NCBI RefSeq assembly: GCF_019801605.1
Contig: NZ_JAHVIT010000002.1
Coordinates: 806,001 to 870,000 of the forward strand
Origin: Maritimibacter alkaliphilus
GTDB taxonomy: Bacteria; Pseudomonadota; Alphaproteobacteria; Rhodobacterales; Rhodobacteraceae
Reading direction: 5' to 3'
DNA length: 64,000 bases
Shown here: one piece after another, positions 1 through 8,226 of the stretch
Numbering within the stretch: the first letter of the stretch is position 1
Layout: each line of letters begins with the position of its first letter
Made by a program: the position numbers and the translations under genes
The notes under the pieces: generated by a model
What the model saw: the letters and a program-made list of their open reading frames with translations, nothing else
The model's database searches: none
What the model was told of the DNA's origin: nothing

Positions 1-221
1 TCGGACAGCCCCGCGGGGTCGAGCGGGATTTCGAGGCTGGCGCGGTGGATCGCGGCGGCCGAGACCTCTGGGATTACGCCGAGGCTGCCCTGCACCTTGG
101 CGAGCGCCCCTTCGACCAGCAGCATGGCGCGGACCTCGGCGCTGTCGGAGAAGAGCTTGCCCAGGTCCCCTGCCGGGAACAGGCGGTGATAGATCGAGCT
201 GTCGTGCACGGAGCCGGCCAT
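1..221 (-). CDS. pcaB: 3-carboxy-cis,cis-muconate cycloisomerase, N-terminal part (cut by window edge)
   Basis: Only the first 73 or so codons are present; the gene continues beyond base 1. The start reads MAGSVHDSSIYHRLFP and is followed by a stretch resembling the N-terminus of PcaB, a fumarase/aspartase-superfamily enzyme (about 350-450 residues in the family). PcaB cycloisomerises 3-carboxymuconate to 4-carboxymuconolactone, the step after ring cleavage by PcaGH. The start codon lies one base after the stop of the upstream hydrolase, so it is the distal gene of the leftward pca operon. Identification rests on N-terminal resemblance plus operon context. Confidence 0.85.
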   Translation of the reverse strand, partial: MAGSVHDSSIYHRLFPAGDLGKLFSDSAEVRAMLLVEGALAKVQGSLGVIPEVSAAAIHRASLEIPLDPAGLS

Positions 222-222
222 G

Positions 223-939
223 TCAGTGCCCTCCCGCGATCTGGTGCAGCAGCGCGGCCAGCCCGCGCGGATCGGAGAGGAAAGGGGAATGGCCGGTGGG
301 CATGTCGTATCTGTCCTTCGGGTCGCAATCTGCCGCCATCTCCGCCTGATGGGCGGGGGCGATGGTCAGGTCCTGTGTGCAGCGGATATAGGACCGCGGG
401 GTGTTTTGCCAGTTGGGGCCCAGCCGGATCGGCGCGGCGTGTGGGGCCATGGGTTCGGGCACGAGGTTTGCCTGCGCGACGCGGCGCAGGTCTTCGGGCA
501 CGTCGTGGTAGAACCGCAGGTCGTCGGCACCGGTGTCGACCTCATAGCCGTCTCCCTGACGCCGGGCGATGCCCTTGAGCGGTGGCTGGGGCCAGCTGTC
601 GGCCATCTGGACCAGCGAGTGCCCGTCACGCGGCAGGAAGGCGCAGAGGTAGACAAGGCGCTGCGCGACCTCGGGCGCCAGTTCGGCCGCGCGGGAAATC
701 GCAAAGCCGCCGGCGGAATGCCCCACGAGGATCGCCGGGGTGCCAAGATCCGTGGCGGCGTCGATCACCGTCTGCGCGTAGTCATCCAGCGTGATGTCGC
801 CGTGCGGGCGCGGGTCGGCCCCGCGCCCGGGGAGGTCCGGGGCGACAGCCGCATGTCCCCGGGCCTCAAGCTCGGGGATCACGCGGTGCCAGCACCTGCC
901 ATCGTGGCAGGCGCCGTGGATCAGCACGAACCGTGCCAT
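223..939 (-). CDS. alpha/beta hydrolase (EstC / methylesterase-like) inside the pca operon
   Basis: A 238-residue alpha/beta hydrolase. The start FVLIHGACHDGRCW is the oxyanion/HG region of the plant methylesterase and hydroxynitrile-lyase-like subgroup. The nucleophile elbow is GHSAG (Ser75). A late Asp in TQDLT and a His in TGHSPF are plausible triad members. It has no signal peptide, so it is cytoplasmic. It sits between pcaG and pcaB with no gap beyond a base or two, so it is co-transcribed with the protocatechuate genes. It is not PcaD, which is encoded separately at the operon head. It may hydrolyse an aromatic ester feeding protocatechuate; that role is inferred from context only. Confidence 0.8.
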   Translation of the reverse strand: MARFVLIHGACHDGRCWHRVIPELEARGHAAVAPDLPGRGADPRPHGDITLDDYAQTVIDAATDLGTPAILVGHSAGGFAISRAAELAPEVAQRLVYLCAFLPRDGHSLVQMADSWPQPPLKGIARRQGDGYEVDTGADDLRFYHDVPEDLRRVAQANLVPEPMAPHAAPIRLGPNWQNTPRSYIRCTQDLTIAPAHQAEMAADCDPKDRYDMPTGHSPFLSDPRGLAALLHQIAGGH

Positions 940-1542
940 TCAGAGGTCGAGGAAGACCGTCTCGTCCTTGCCTTGAAGGACGATATTGAAGCGATAGACG
1001 CCGTCGGCCTCCTTCTTGGCGATCAGGGTGTCGACGCGGGGACGCTGCTCGATCCGCTTGAGCAGGGGATCGTTGCTGTTGTCCTCGTCCTCGAAGTAGA
1101 TGCGCGTTTGCAGACCGGTGTTGATCCCGCGGGCCACGACCCAGACCGAGATGTGCGGCGCCTGCATGCCGCCGCCGCGCATCGGCACGGGGCCGGGCTT
1201 GACGGTGCGCAGGGTGAACTCGCCGGTGGTGCCATCGGCGGCAAAGCGGCAGAAGCCGGAGACCTTGGGGTCCGCGCCCTCCTGACCGGGGAACTTGCCC
1301 GCGGCGTCCGGCTGCCAGCTTTCCATCATGGCATCGCGCAGCGCCCAGCCGGTGCCGTCGAAGACCTCGCCCTTGATGGTGATGATCTCACCGGCGCAGC
1401 CGTCTTCGATCGGGCTGGTGCCGATCTCTTCCTCGTAGGCGCCAGCATTGCCGGCATGGGTCGGCATGCAGCCGATATGAACGTAGGGGCCCGCGGTCTG
1501 CGAGGCGCTTTCGGTCAGGCGGTTGTTGAGCGGTTGGACCAT
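940..1542 (-). CDS. pcaG: protocatechuate 3,4-dioxygenase alpha subunit
   Basis: A 200-residue intradiol dioxygenase subunit, the usual length for PcaG. The N-terminus carries the typical TESASQTAGPYVHIG segment, followed by a beta-sandwich with GEVFDGTG and HISVWVVARG. With PcaH it forms the non-haem Fe(III) enzyme that cleaves protocatechuate between its two hydroxyls to 3-carboxy-cis,cis-muconate. The alpha subunit lacks the complete iron ligand set; those residues are seen in PcaH. The start codon is one base past the pcaH stop, so the two are translationally adjacent. Cytoplasmic. Confidence 0.95.
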   Translation of the reverse strand: MVQPLNNRLTESASQTAGPYVHIGCMPTHAGNAGAYEEEIGTSPIEDGCAGEIITIKGEVFDGTGWALRDAMMESWQPDAAGKFPGQEGADPKVSGFCRFAADGTTGEFTLRTVKPGPVPMRGGGMQAPHISVWVVARGINTGLQTRIYFEDEDNSNDPLLKRIEQRPRVDTLIAKKEADGVYRFNIVLQGKDETVFLDL

Positions 1543-1543
1543 C

Positions 1544-2284
1544 TTACATCCCCTCCAGCTTGTTTTCGAACATGGTCTGGCGACGGCCGCGCAGCACGAT
1601 GTCGAACTTGTAGGCCAGGAAATCCATCGGCCGCGACATGGCCATGTCGAGCGGCGCCACGAGCGCGTCGAGCTGCCCGCGATCCTTCACCGTGTGGGCG
1701 ATCGGGCAAAGGTCGATCAGCGGATCGCCCTGGAAGTACATCTGGCTGATCAGCCGCTGGCCGAAGCTGTGCCCGAAGATCGAGAAGTGGATGTGCATCG
1801 GGCGCCAGTCGTTGCCGCGGTTGGGCCAGGGGTAGGCGCCGGGGCGGATCGTCAGGAACTCGTAATAGCCGTTCTCGTCCGTCAGGGTCCGGCCGCAGCC
1901 GCCGAAGTTCGGATCGAGCGGCGCGAAGTAGGTGTCCTTCACGTGGCGGTAGCGCCCGCCCGCGTTGGCCTGCCAGATCTCCACCAGCGTATGGGGCACG
2001 GGGCGGCCGAATTCGTCCAGCACGCGGCCGTGGACGAGGATCCGTTCCCCGACCGCCGGGCTCTCGCCCTTGGTCCAGTTCAGGATCAGGTTGTTGTCCA
2101 GCGCCTGGATCTTGTTGTGCCCGAACCGGGGGCCGGTTTCCTCCGAGGGCGTGGATTCCATCGACAGCAGCGCCTGGTTCGGCGAGCGGACGACGCTGGT
2201 CTTGTATCCGGGGTCATAGGCGGCGGGATGCGCGTCGCGGTTGCGCGGCACCAGCGGCCCCAAGTCGCGGGGGCTGTCAGTCAT
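1544..2284 (-). CDS. pcaH: protocatechuate 3,4-dioxygenase beta subunit
   Basis: A 246-residue catalytic beta subunit counted from the ATG at 2284. An open frame continues upstream, but this ATG overlaps the end of pcaC by 8 bases and gives the usual N-terminus, so it is preferred. By comparison with the family, the Fe(III) ligands are Tyr119 (DTYFAPLDPNFGG), Tyr151 (GAYPWPN), His164 and His166 (HIHF). It pairs with PcaG immediately downstream. All key residues are present, so the dioxygenase should be active. Confidence 0.96.
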   Translation of the reverse strand: MTDSPRDLGPLVPRNRDAHPAAYDPGYKTSVVRSPNQALLSMESTPSEETGPRFGHNKIQALDNNLILNWTKGESPAVGERILVHGRVLDEFGRPVPHTLVEIWQANAGGRYRHVKDTYFAPLDPNFGGCGRTLTDENGYYEFLTIRPGAYPWPNRGNDWRPMHIHFSIFGHSFGQRLISQMYFQGDPLIDLCPIAHTVKDRGQLDALVAPLDMAMSRPMDFLAYKFDIVLRGRRQTMFENKLEGM

Positions 2285-2684
2285 TCTGGGTCTCCTCCAT
2301 TTCGGCGTAGGTGGCTTTGGCAAGTTTCAGCGCGTGGTTCGCCTTGGGAACGCCCGCATAGATGGCGACGTGCTGGAACGCTTCCTGCACATCGCTTTTG
2401 CTGGCGCCCGTGCGGGCGGTGGCGCGGATGTGCATGGGGATTTCCTCGAAGTTGCCGGTGGCGGCCAGCAGGGCCAGTGTGATCATCGAGCGTTCGCGCT
2501 GCGTGATCCCGTCAGAGGCCCAGACGGTGCCCCAGGCGCCCTCGGTGATGAGGGTCTGGAATGGTTCGTCGAATTCGGTCTTGGCGGCTTCGGCGCGGTC
2601 GACATGGGCGTCGCCCAGAACCGAGCGGCGAATTTCCATGCCCTTGTCGAATTTTGCGGTTTTCTCAGCTTTGGTGTCGGGCAT
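2277..2684 (-). CDS. pcaC: 4-carboxymuconolactone decarboxylase
   Basis: A 135-residue single-domain carboxymuconolactone decarboxylase, normal length for stand-alone PcaC. Recognisable segments are MEIRRSVLGDAHVDRA, LITEGAWGTVW and the AhpD-like core GNFEEIPMHIRATARTG. It converts 4-carboxymuconolactone to 3-oxoadipate enol-lactone, the substrate of PcaD. The start overlaps the 3' end of pcaD by about 20 bases and its end overlaps pcaH by 8, so the operon is tightly coupled. In some bacteria pcaC is fused to pcaD (pcaL); here they are separate. Confidence 0.95.
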   Translation of the reverse strand: MPDTKAEKTAKFDKGMEIRRSVLGDAHVDRAEAAKTEFDEPFQTLITEGAWGTVWASDGITQRERSMITLALLAATGNFEEIPMHIRATARTGASKSDVQEAFQHVAIYAGVPKANHALKLAKATYAEMEETQND

Positions 2685-3465
2685 GTCCGGTTCCCTTGAT
2701 GAAGTCGGTAAGGAGGGCGGCGTAGGCCTCGGGCTGTTCGGCGCAGGGCAGGTGGCCGGCCTTGCGGATGACCTCGAAGCGGGAGCCGGGGATCAGGTCG
2801 ATCGTCTCGCGCACGAGGTCGGCCGGGGTGGAGCCGTCATCGCTGCCCGCGATGCCGAGGGCCGGCATCCGCAGGCTGGCTGTAGGCGTGTAGAAATCGG
2901 TGCCCGCGATGGCCGCGCAGCAGCCGGCATAGCCCTCGGCGGGCTGCCGGATCAGCATGTTGCGCCAGCCGGAGAATTCCTCCGTCTCGCGAAAGGCGGG
3001 GTGGAACCAGCGCTCGAGGATGGCATCCGCCATGGCGGCGATGCCCTGCTCCTTCACCGTGCCGATGCGCTGCTGCCACATCTCGGCGGTGCCGATCTTG
3101 GCGGCGGAGTTCGAGATCACCACGGCGCGGATCAGGTCGGGCCGTTTCACGGCGAGGCCCTGCGCGATCATGCCGCCGATGGAGAGACCGACGAAGAGCG
3201 CGTCCTTCACGCCGAGGTGGTCCAGCAGGCGCTCGGCGTCGCGCACGAGCGCGCCCATGGAATAGGGGCCCTCGGGGCAGTCGGTCAGGCCGTGGCCGCG
3301 TTTGTCATAGCGGATCAGCCGAAGGCCCGCGGGCAGCAGCGGCAGCACCGCATCCCAGAGCCGCAGGTCGGTCCCCAGCGAGTTGGCAAAGACGACGGGG
3401 GCGCCGTTCGGGTCGCCCTCGTCGGTGTAGTGGACCCTGAGCCCGTCAAGATCGGCGATGTTCAT
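2665..3465 (-). CDS. pcaD: 3-oxoadipate enol-lactonase
   Basis: A 266-residue alpha/beta hydrolase from the ATG at 3465, preceded by a GGAGGAAGGAAA Shine-Dalgarno region. The frame is open further upstream, but that ATG matches the family N-terminus (MNIADLDGLRVHYTDEG). The nucleophile is Ser95 in GLSIGG and the catalytic His lies in KAGHLPCAEQP. It hydrolyses 3-oxoadipate enol-lactone to 3-oxoadipate. It is the first gene of the leftward pcaDCHG-hydrolase-pcaB operon. pcaQ, the LysR activator often divergent from pcaD, is not next to it here. Confidence 0.94.
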   Translation of the reverse strand: MNIADLDGLRVHYTDEGDPNGAPVVFANSLGTDLRLWDAVLPLLPAGLRLIRYDKRGHGLTDCPEGPYSMGALVRDAERLLDHLGVKDALFVGLSIGGMIAQGLAVKRPDLIRAVVISNSAAKIGTAEMWQQRIGTVKEQGIAAMADAILERWFHPAFRETEEFSGWRNMLIRQPAEGYAGCCAAIAGTDFYTPTASLRMPALGIAGSDDGSTPADLVRETIDLIPGSRFEVIRKAGHLPCAEQPEAYAALLTDFIKGTGHARHQS

Positions 3466-3655
3466 GCGTGACGTTTCCTTCCTCCGGAGCCGGTGCGGGC
3501 CGAAGCCCCGCCGGACCATGTGCAGACAGGATCCCAGCCCGCGGGCAGGCTGTCAAAGCCTCCGCTCCGCGCGGGCCAAAGGCCCGGCGCGCCATGCCAT
3601 AGGCATGGGGCTCGCCCCGAAATGCGCATGATGTCCTCCCTGTTCGCCACAGGAA

Positions 3656-3684
3656 GGAACCAAAAGTGGTTGTCTGTGTCAATT
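3656..3684 (-). promoter_or_regulatory. candidate pcaD promoter with inverted-repeat operator
   Basis: On the minus strand a perfect TTGACA (3682-3677) precedes an inverted repeat AACCAAAAGTGGTT (3658-3671). PcaQ boxes are described as AACC/GGTT half-sites, so this may be an activator site. The half-site spacing here is 6 bases instead of the usual 4, and no good -10 box is evident. Confidence 0.35.
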
Positions 3685-3722
3685 AAAATGCGCGGCAGGA
3701 CGTCGCCGGAGCAGGTGTCGGC

Positions 3723-4877
3723 CTAGCGCCGCAGGAGCAGCCCGGGCAGGCGCCGCAGTGCGGCACGGCTGAGATCCCCATATTCGATTTCGCCGCCAAG
3801 CAGTTCAAAAGTCAGGCGGCGCAGGCGTCCCGAGGGGCGCTTGAAGGCGGCGACGATGGCGCGTTGCATGGGGCGTGCATAGACCAGCTTGCGCAGCAGG
3901 ATGGCCTGCCGCAGGTCGTTGTGCATCGGGCGCAATGCCACGCGGTAGCGGGGCAGGGCGTCGTCGGGATGGCTGTGGGCGAGGGCCGCCACGGTGGCCT
4001 CGGCCGCCAGTTGCCCCGATTTCATGGCGAGGGCGATTCCCTCGCCGGTGAAGGGATCGACCAGCCCCGCCGCATCGCCCGCCAGCAGCACGCGCCCCGC
4101 GCCGGGCACCCGGCGGAAGTCGCCCGCGGGCAGGAACTGGCCCTTCACCTTCACATCCGCACCGCGTCCGATCTCGGCGACGTAGCTGGCCATCGCCTGT
4201 TTCATCGCGGGGTTGCGGGACAGGATGCCGCCGACGCCCACGGTGGAACTGACGGCCTTGGGAAAGTGCCAGCCATAGCCATAGCGCACCACGCCGAAGT
4301 CAATCCGCACCGGTGCATCGGGGTTGTCCGCGGCGGGCGGGGCCTCGACCTCCAGCCCGAAGCCCACGTGCCGCCGGTCGAAGGGCTGGCCGAAGAGGGT
4401 GCGCGCGACCTCGCTGTTCACCCCGTCCGCCCCGATCAGGACCCGGGCGTGCAGCACCCGCCCGTCCGCCAGCGCGACCGACGGCGCCGCAGGGTCGATG
4501 CCGGTGATCCGCTGCCCGGTGACATCCTCGGCCCCGGCCTCCAGCGCGCGGCGGCACATGTCCGCGTCCAGCGTACGCCGCATGGCAAGGTGGATGGGGG
4601 GGATGTCCTCCAGCACGCCGAGGGCATGGCCATGGGCGTGCAACTCCACGGCGGTGTGGGTCTCGATCAGGTCCGGGGCGATCTCCTCGCCGAAAACCTC
4701 GTGGAAGTAGCGGTAGCTGCGCCCGGTGAAGCCGCCCCCACAGAGCTTCTCGCGCGGGTGGCGGTGCCGGTCGATCAGGGCCACGCGCAGGCCGGCGCGC
4801 GCCGCGGTGAAGGCGGCGGCAGAGCCCGCGGGCCCGGCGCCGAGGACGATCACGTCCCGGAGGGTGGTGTCAGTCAT
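3723..4877 (-). CDS. geranylgeranyl reductase family FAD-dependent oxidoreductase
   Basis: A 384-residue flavoprotein. The N-terminal Rossmann motif GAGPAGSAAA (from residue 13) binds FAD; KLCGGGFTGRS and the later GDAAGLVDPFTGEGI are hallmarks of the geranylgeranyl-reductase/ChlP-like group. Members reduce isoprenoid double bonds (chlorophyll or lipid side chains), but many are uncharacterised. No photosynthesis genes are visible nearby, so assignment to bacteriochlorophyll synthesis is not supported. The start overlaps the stop of the upstream lipoprotein gene by 8 bases, indicating a two-gene operon. Confidence 0.82.
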   Translation of the reverse strand: MTDTTLRDVIVLGAGPAGSAAAFTAARAGLRVALIDRHRHPREKLCGGGFTGRSYRYFHEVFGEEIAPDLIETHTAVELHAHGHALGVLEDIPPIHLAMRRTLDADMCRRALEAGAEDVTGQRITGIDPAAPSVALADGRVLHARVLIGADGVNSEVARTLFGQPFDRRHVGFGLEVEAPPAADNPDAPVRIDFGVVRYGYGWHFPKAVSSTVGVGGILSRNPAMKQAMASYVAEIGRGADVKVKGQFLPAGDFRRVPGAGRVLLAGDAAGLVDPFTGEGIALAMKSGQLAAEATVAALAHSHPDDALPRYRVALRPMHNDLRQAILLRKLVYARPMQRAIVAAFKRPSGRLRRLTFELLGGEIEYGDLSRAALRRLPGLLLRR

Positions 4878-5763
4878 CTTCCAGCCCGAAGAACCTGTGG
4901 ATGTCGTCGAAGAGCGTGGGCGCCGTCACGAAGAGCAGGTGCCCCTGCTCGGGATAGGTATAGAACGCATCGGCCGGGATCTCTCCTGCGAAGCGGCGGG
5001 CGCGTCTGAGCGGGAAGAGGTTGTCGTCCCCCCCGTGGAAGAGCGCGATATTGGCGCGTTCAAGCTTGGGATCGGGGTGATAGACCCATCCCATCAGGCT
5101 GCCCGTATGGGCCAGCGTCATCTTCACCGAGGGCGTGGTGATATGGCCGCGCTGCTCCTCGGCGAGGGCCTCGCTCTTCTCGGCCAGCCCGGGCTGGTCG
5201 TAGTGCTTCCGCCCGTAGAGCAGGGTGCGGTAGTTCTCCAGCCATGCGGCGTCCATGGATGTGCCGCCCGAGCGGATGAAGGCGCTCGCCACGTCGACCG
5301 CGCCTTCCGCCGCCGCCACCAGCGTGTCCGGGAAGGAACTGGCGGAGGACACGAGGGCGACATGCACATCTGCCGTCTCCACCCGCCGTGCGGCCTCCAG
5401 CGCCACCGGGCCTCCGGTGGAAAAGCCGATCAGGTAGAGATGCTTGGGCCGGATGCGGTTGACCGCCTCGGCGATATAGGCGCCGGACTGCAGGATATCG
5501 ACCCGGTGATCCAGCGGCAGTCCGTCGAGGCCGGGGAACCGGAAGGCGAGGATCGAGCTGTCGCTGTCGTCCCAGCCCAGGACCGGGCTGAAGATGTCCA
5601 CCGTCGCCATGGCGCCGGGCACCAGCACGATCAGCTTGTCGACCTCGTCGTGGAGGTTCGGCTCATGAATGATCGGAGAGCTTTCTGCCTGCTGCGGGGG
5701 CGGCAGCGAGGAGCAGGCGACGGGTCCGAGGCAGAGCAGGGCGAGGGAGAGAAAACGCAGCAT
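4870..5763 (-). CDS. lipoprotein alpha/beta hydrolase
   Basis: A 297-residue protein from the ATG at 5763, which has an AAGAAGGGG ribosome site and gives a lipoprotein signal (MLRFLSLALLCLGPVACSS, lipobox Cys17). An upstream in-frame extension to 5811 would bury the signal peptide and is rejected. The mature part is an alpha/beta hydrolase: LIVLVPGAM near the start, nucleophile elbow GFSTGG, an Asp in FHGGDDN and a His in EQGHLLF. It is probably membrane-anchored on the periplasmic side. The substrate is unknown. It is co-transcribed with the reductase downstream. Confidence 0.75.
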   Translation of the reverse strand: MLRFLSLALLCLGPVACSSLPPPQQAESSPIIHEPNLHDEVDKLIVLVPGAMATVDIFSPVLGWDDSDSSILAFRFPGLDGLPLDHRVDILQSGAYIAEAVNRIRPKHLYLIGFSTGGPVALEAARRVETADVHVALVSSASSFPDTLVAAAEGAVDVASAFIRSGGTSMDAAWLENYRTLLYGRKHYDQPGLAEKSEALAEEQRGHITTPSVKMTLAHTGSLMGWVYHPDPKLERANIALFHGGDDNLFPLRRARRFAGEIPADAFYTYPEQGHLLFVTAPTLFDDIHRFFGLEDD

Positions 5764-5900
5764 CTGCCCCTTCTTGACCTGCAGACCGGAGCCTGTCCAA
5801 CGTCTTTTCACGCCCGCCCTCCGGGAAACCGGGCCGAGGGGCTTTTCGGTGCCTGCGGGTGATCATATATCGTATCTTGAATGAGATTATGGAGGCCGCG

Positions 5901-6332
5901 ATGGCTGGCAAGAAGATCACGTGCCTGGACTGCGGACAGGTGAACCGGGTGCCGGAGGACAAGCTGATGTCCGCGCCCAAATGCGGGACCTGCGGCGCGC
6001 CGCTGATCTCGGACAAGGTGCAGGAGGTGGATTTCGCCACGCTGCAGAAGGCCGCGCGCACCGACGAGGTGCCGCTGGTCGTCGATTTCTGGGCGCCGTG
6101 GTGCGGCCCCTGTCGCATGATGGCGCCGGAGTTCTCCAAGGCGGCGGTGGCCATGAAGGGGCAGGCGCGGCTGGTGAAGCTGAACACGCAGGACCATCCG
6201 CAGGCCGGTCAGGCCTATGGCATCCGCGGCATTCCGACGATGGCGGCCTTTGCCGGCGGGCGCGAGAAGGCCCGCCAGTCCGGCGCGATGCCGGGCGCGC
6301 AGATCGTCGACTGGGTCAAGCGCGCACTCTGA
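5901..6332 (+). CDS. trxC: thioredoxin TrxC (zinc-binding thioredoxin 2)
   Basis: A 143-residue protein from the ATG at 5901, preceded by GGAGG. The N-terminal zinc ribbon has CxxC pairs at Cys8/Cys11 and Cys28/Cys31. The thioredoxin fold follows, with active site WCGPC (Cys68, Cys71) and the cis-Pro loop GIPTM. TrxC is a cytoplasmic disulfide reductase linked to oxidative-stress responses. It faces the convergent L,D-transpeptidase gene across a hairpin at 6355-6376. Confidence 0.93.
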   Translation: MAGKKITCLDCGQVNRVPEDKLMSAPKCGTCGAPLISDKVQEVDFATLQKAARTDEVPLVVDFWAPWCGPCRMMAPEFSKAAVAMKGQARLVKLNTQDHPQAGQAYGIRGIPTMAAFAGGREKARQSGAMPGAQIVDWVKRAL

Positions 6333-6354
6333 GCGGCGCGTCGCCAAATCGAAA

Positions 6355-6376
6355 CCGGGGGCCTGCGGGCCCCCGG
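6355..6376. terminator. hairpin between convergent trxC and L,D-transpeptidase genes
   Basis: A 9-bp perfect GC stem (CCGGGGGCC / GGCCCCCGG) with a TGCG loop lies between the two convergent stops. There is a short T-rich tail on the minus strand only, so it is likely a shared, imperfect terminator. Confidence 0.55.
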
Positions 6377-6400
6377 CGACACACCTTGCAGGGCGCATGA

Positions 6401-6967
6401 TCAGAGCACGGTCACCTTGGTGCCGATCGGCACCTTGTCGTAGAGCGCGCTGACATGTTCGTTCAGCATCCGGAAGCAGCCCGAGGAGGCATTGTGCCCG
6501 ATGCTCGAGGGCTGCACCGTGCCGTGGATGCGGATGTAGGTGTCCTTGCCCCCCTCGTAGAGATACATCGCGCGGGCCCCCAGCGGGTTGCCCGGGCCGC
6601 CCGGCATCCGGTCCGTGTTGCCCTTGAACTTGCCATAGCTCGACGGGTTCTGCGCAATCATCTCGTCCGTCGGGCGCCATGTCGGCCATTCCACCTTGCG
6701 GCGGATCGTGGCGCTGCCGGTCCAGCCGAGGCCCGGCTTGGCGACGGCGATCCCGTAGCGGGTGGCCACACCCGGGGCGGTCACGTGGTAGAGGAAGTAG
6801 GCGCGCGGCAGGATCACGATCTCGCCGGGCTGGTAGGCCGCGTCGAAGGCGACCTCCTGCGGTTGCAGGATCGCGGGAAGCTGGAACGCCGCCTGGGCGA
6901 AGCCGGGGATCGCGGCCAAGCCGGTCGCTGCGGCGGCTGTGGCGAGGAAGGAACGGCGGGTGGTCAT
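6401..6967 (-). CDS. L,D-transpeptidase (YkuD domain), exported
   Basis: A 188-residue protein with a Tat-like signal (TTRRSFLATAAAATGLAAI, cleavage near AQA). The catalytic YkuD motif is visible as IHGT...GHNASSGCFRM, with the nucleophilic Cys in SSGCFRM and the conserved His upstream. Such enzymes form 3-3 cross-links in peptidoglycan or attach lipoproteins to it, in the periplasm. There is no LysM or other targeting domain. The length fits the short Rhodobacteraceae type. Confidence 0.9.
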   Translation of the reverse strand: MTTRRSFLATAAAATGLAAIPGFAQAAFQLPAILQPQEVAFDAAYQPGEIVILPRAYFLYHVTAPGVATRYGIAVAKPGLGWTGSATIRRKVEWPTWRPTDEMIAQNPSSYGKFKGNTDRMPGGPGNPLGARAMYLYEGGKDTYIRIHGTVQPSSIGHNASSGCFRMLNEHVSALYDKVPIGTKVTVL

Positions 6968-7347
6968 GCAAGAGTACCCTTCTATGACTTACCTATCAAA
7001 ACGCCAGTTTCGCACGGTGGTTCCGATTCGCAATGCAAACGCCCCGGACTCCCTCGGGTGAACACGCAGAAGTGTGGCCGACTTGCACGTTTCGCGGATA
7101 ACGGGTGGGGCGCAGGGCGGGCGGAGGCCTGCCATCCGGCAGGTCGTCCTGCGCGGCAGGCCGCCAGCGGTGCGCGCGGCGGCGGTCGCTCGCCACGTGG
7201 CGCGGGCGATTCTGGCGGGGGCTTGCCGGTGCGGGGTCCGGGCGGGGCGCCGGCCTTGTGTGAACCGCGGGGCGGCATAGGTCGGTGGGGACGCCGCGGA
7301 GGTTCCGCGGTGACGACCAGACCGAAAGCAGACCGAAAGGAAACGCT
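6968..7347. other. 380-bp divergent intergenic region
   Basis: It lies between the leftward L,D-transpeptidase and the rightward DUF4168-type gene and must hold both promoters. It is very GC-rich and I could not pick confident -35/-10 boxes. A GAAAGGAAACGCT ribosome site precedes 7348. No RNA gene or repeat was recognised. Confidence 0.5.
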
Positions 7348-7788
7348 ATGACCCTTCGCGCAAATGTTCTCAAAGCCGGTGTCATCCTCGGCCTCGCCGC
7401 CACGCCGCTCGCCCCGCTGATGGCGCAGAGCGCCGATCCCGCGGCGCCCGAGACCTCGGCCACGCCGCCTGCCGCCGCAGAGGCCCCGGCAGAGGACTAC
7501 AGCGACGCGCAGCTCGACACCTTCGTGACCGCCGCGCTGGATGTGAGCGCCGTGCGTCAGGACTACACGCAGCAGATCGAGACCGCGACCGACGAGGGTG
7601 CCCGCGCCGAACTGGTGGAAGAGGCGAACCAGAAGATGCTGGATGCGATCTCGGCCGTCGAGGGCATGGACCTCGAGACCTACAACGAGATCGGCGCCGC
7701 CGCGCAGGCGGATCAGGAACTGAACACGCGGATCATGGAAATGGCGCAGGCCAAGATGTCCGCCCAGCAGAATTCGGGCGAGGGCTGA
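7348..7788 (+). CDS. secreted DUF4168-like protein
   Basis: A 146-residue protein from the ATG at 7348, after an AAAGGAAA ribosome site. Signal peptide MTLRANVLKAGVILGLAATP ends near LMAQS. A low-complexity Ala/Pro linker (AAPETSATPPAAAEAPAED) leads to a helical domain (YSDAQLDTFVTAALDVSAVRQDY...) that resembles DUF4168. It is periplasmic or secreted, with no catalytic motif visible. It is monocistronic, followed by a good terminator. Function unknown. Confidence 0.75.
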   Translation: MTLRANVLKAGVILGLAATPLAPLMAQSADPAAPETSATPPAAAEAPAEDYSDAQLDTFVTAALDVSAVRQDYTQQIETATDEGARAELVEEANQKMLDAISAVEGMDLETYNEIGAAAQADQELNTRIMEMAQAKMSAQQNSGEG

Positions 7789-7830
7789 GCGCGTCCTTTG
7801 ACCCGACGCCCGGACCACCCCGGCCGGGCC

Positions 7831-7858
7831 GCGCCGTCCCCTCGGGGGCGGCGTTTTT
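7831..7858 (+). terminator. rho-independent terminator of the DUF4168-like gene
   Basis: A GC stem GCCGTCCCC / GGGGCGGC with one bulge and a TCG loop is followed by five T residues, 40 bases after the stop codon at 7788. Confidence 0.8.
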
Positions 7859-8053
7859 ATGCGCGGGGGGATGTGCGTCTTCGTGGGCGGAGGCGTGACG
7901 GTGGGCTCTCTCATATCTACCAAGCTTCGGCGGCAAGGTGTCCTATAGCCAAAAGCGGGTCTTCACCGCGCTTCGGCTTCAGGTGGTGCCACCGGCATTG
8001 GCGGACGCAACGCCCAGTTCAGCCCCAAAGCGCCGTCCCCTCGAAATGTCACG

Positions 8054-8129
8054 CCCGGCCGTGAGGCCGGGCTGCGCCGACCCGCCCCCCGTCGCCATTG
8101 GGGCTCGGACCAATGGCGCACCAATGGCG
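8054..8129. repeat. intergenic inverted/direct repeat cluster
   Basis: A hairpin CCCGGCC-gtga-GGCCGGG (8054-8071 region) is followed by CGCCATTGG (8093-8101), its inverted copy CCAATGGCG (8110-8118) and a direct repeat of that copy (8121-8129). It looks like a REP-type dispersed palindromic element in the non-coding stretch 7859-8288. No gene was found in that stretch. Confidence 0.5.
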
Positions 8130-8226
8130 ACCGGCGCTACTGCGCCACCCCGCGGGACGGCGCTGCCCTATCTGAAGGCCGGAGAGCAGTGAGGCGGACG
8201 CGTCCCGGCGTGCCGCTTGTGGGGTA

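Noticed and set aside
220..1749. Long plus-strand open frame opposite pcaG and pcaH
   Set aside because: It is antisense to well-conserved pca genes, lacks a ribosome site and family motifs, and arises from the high GC content.
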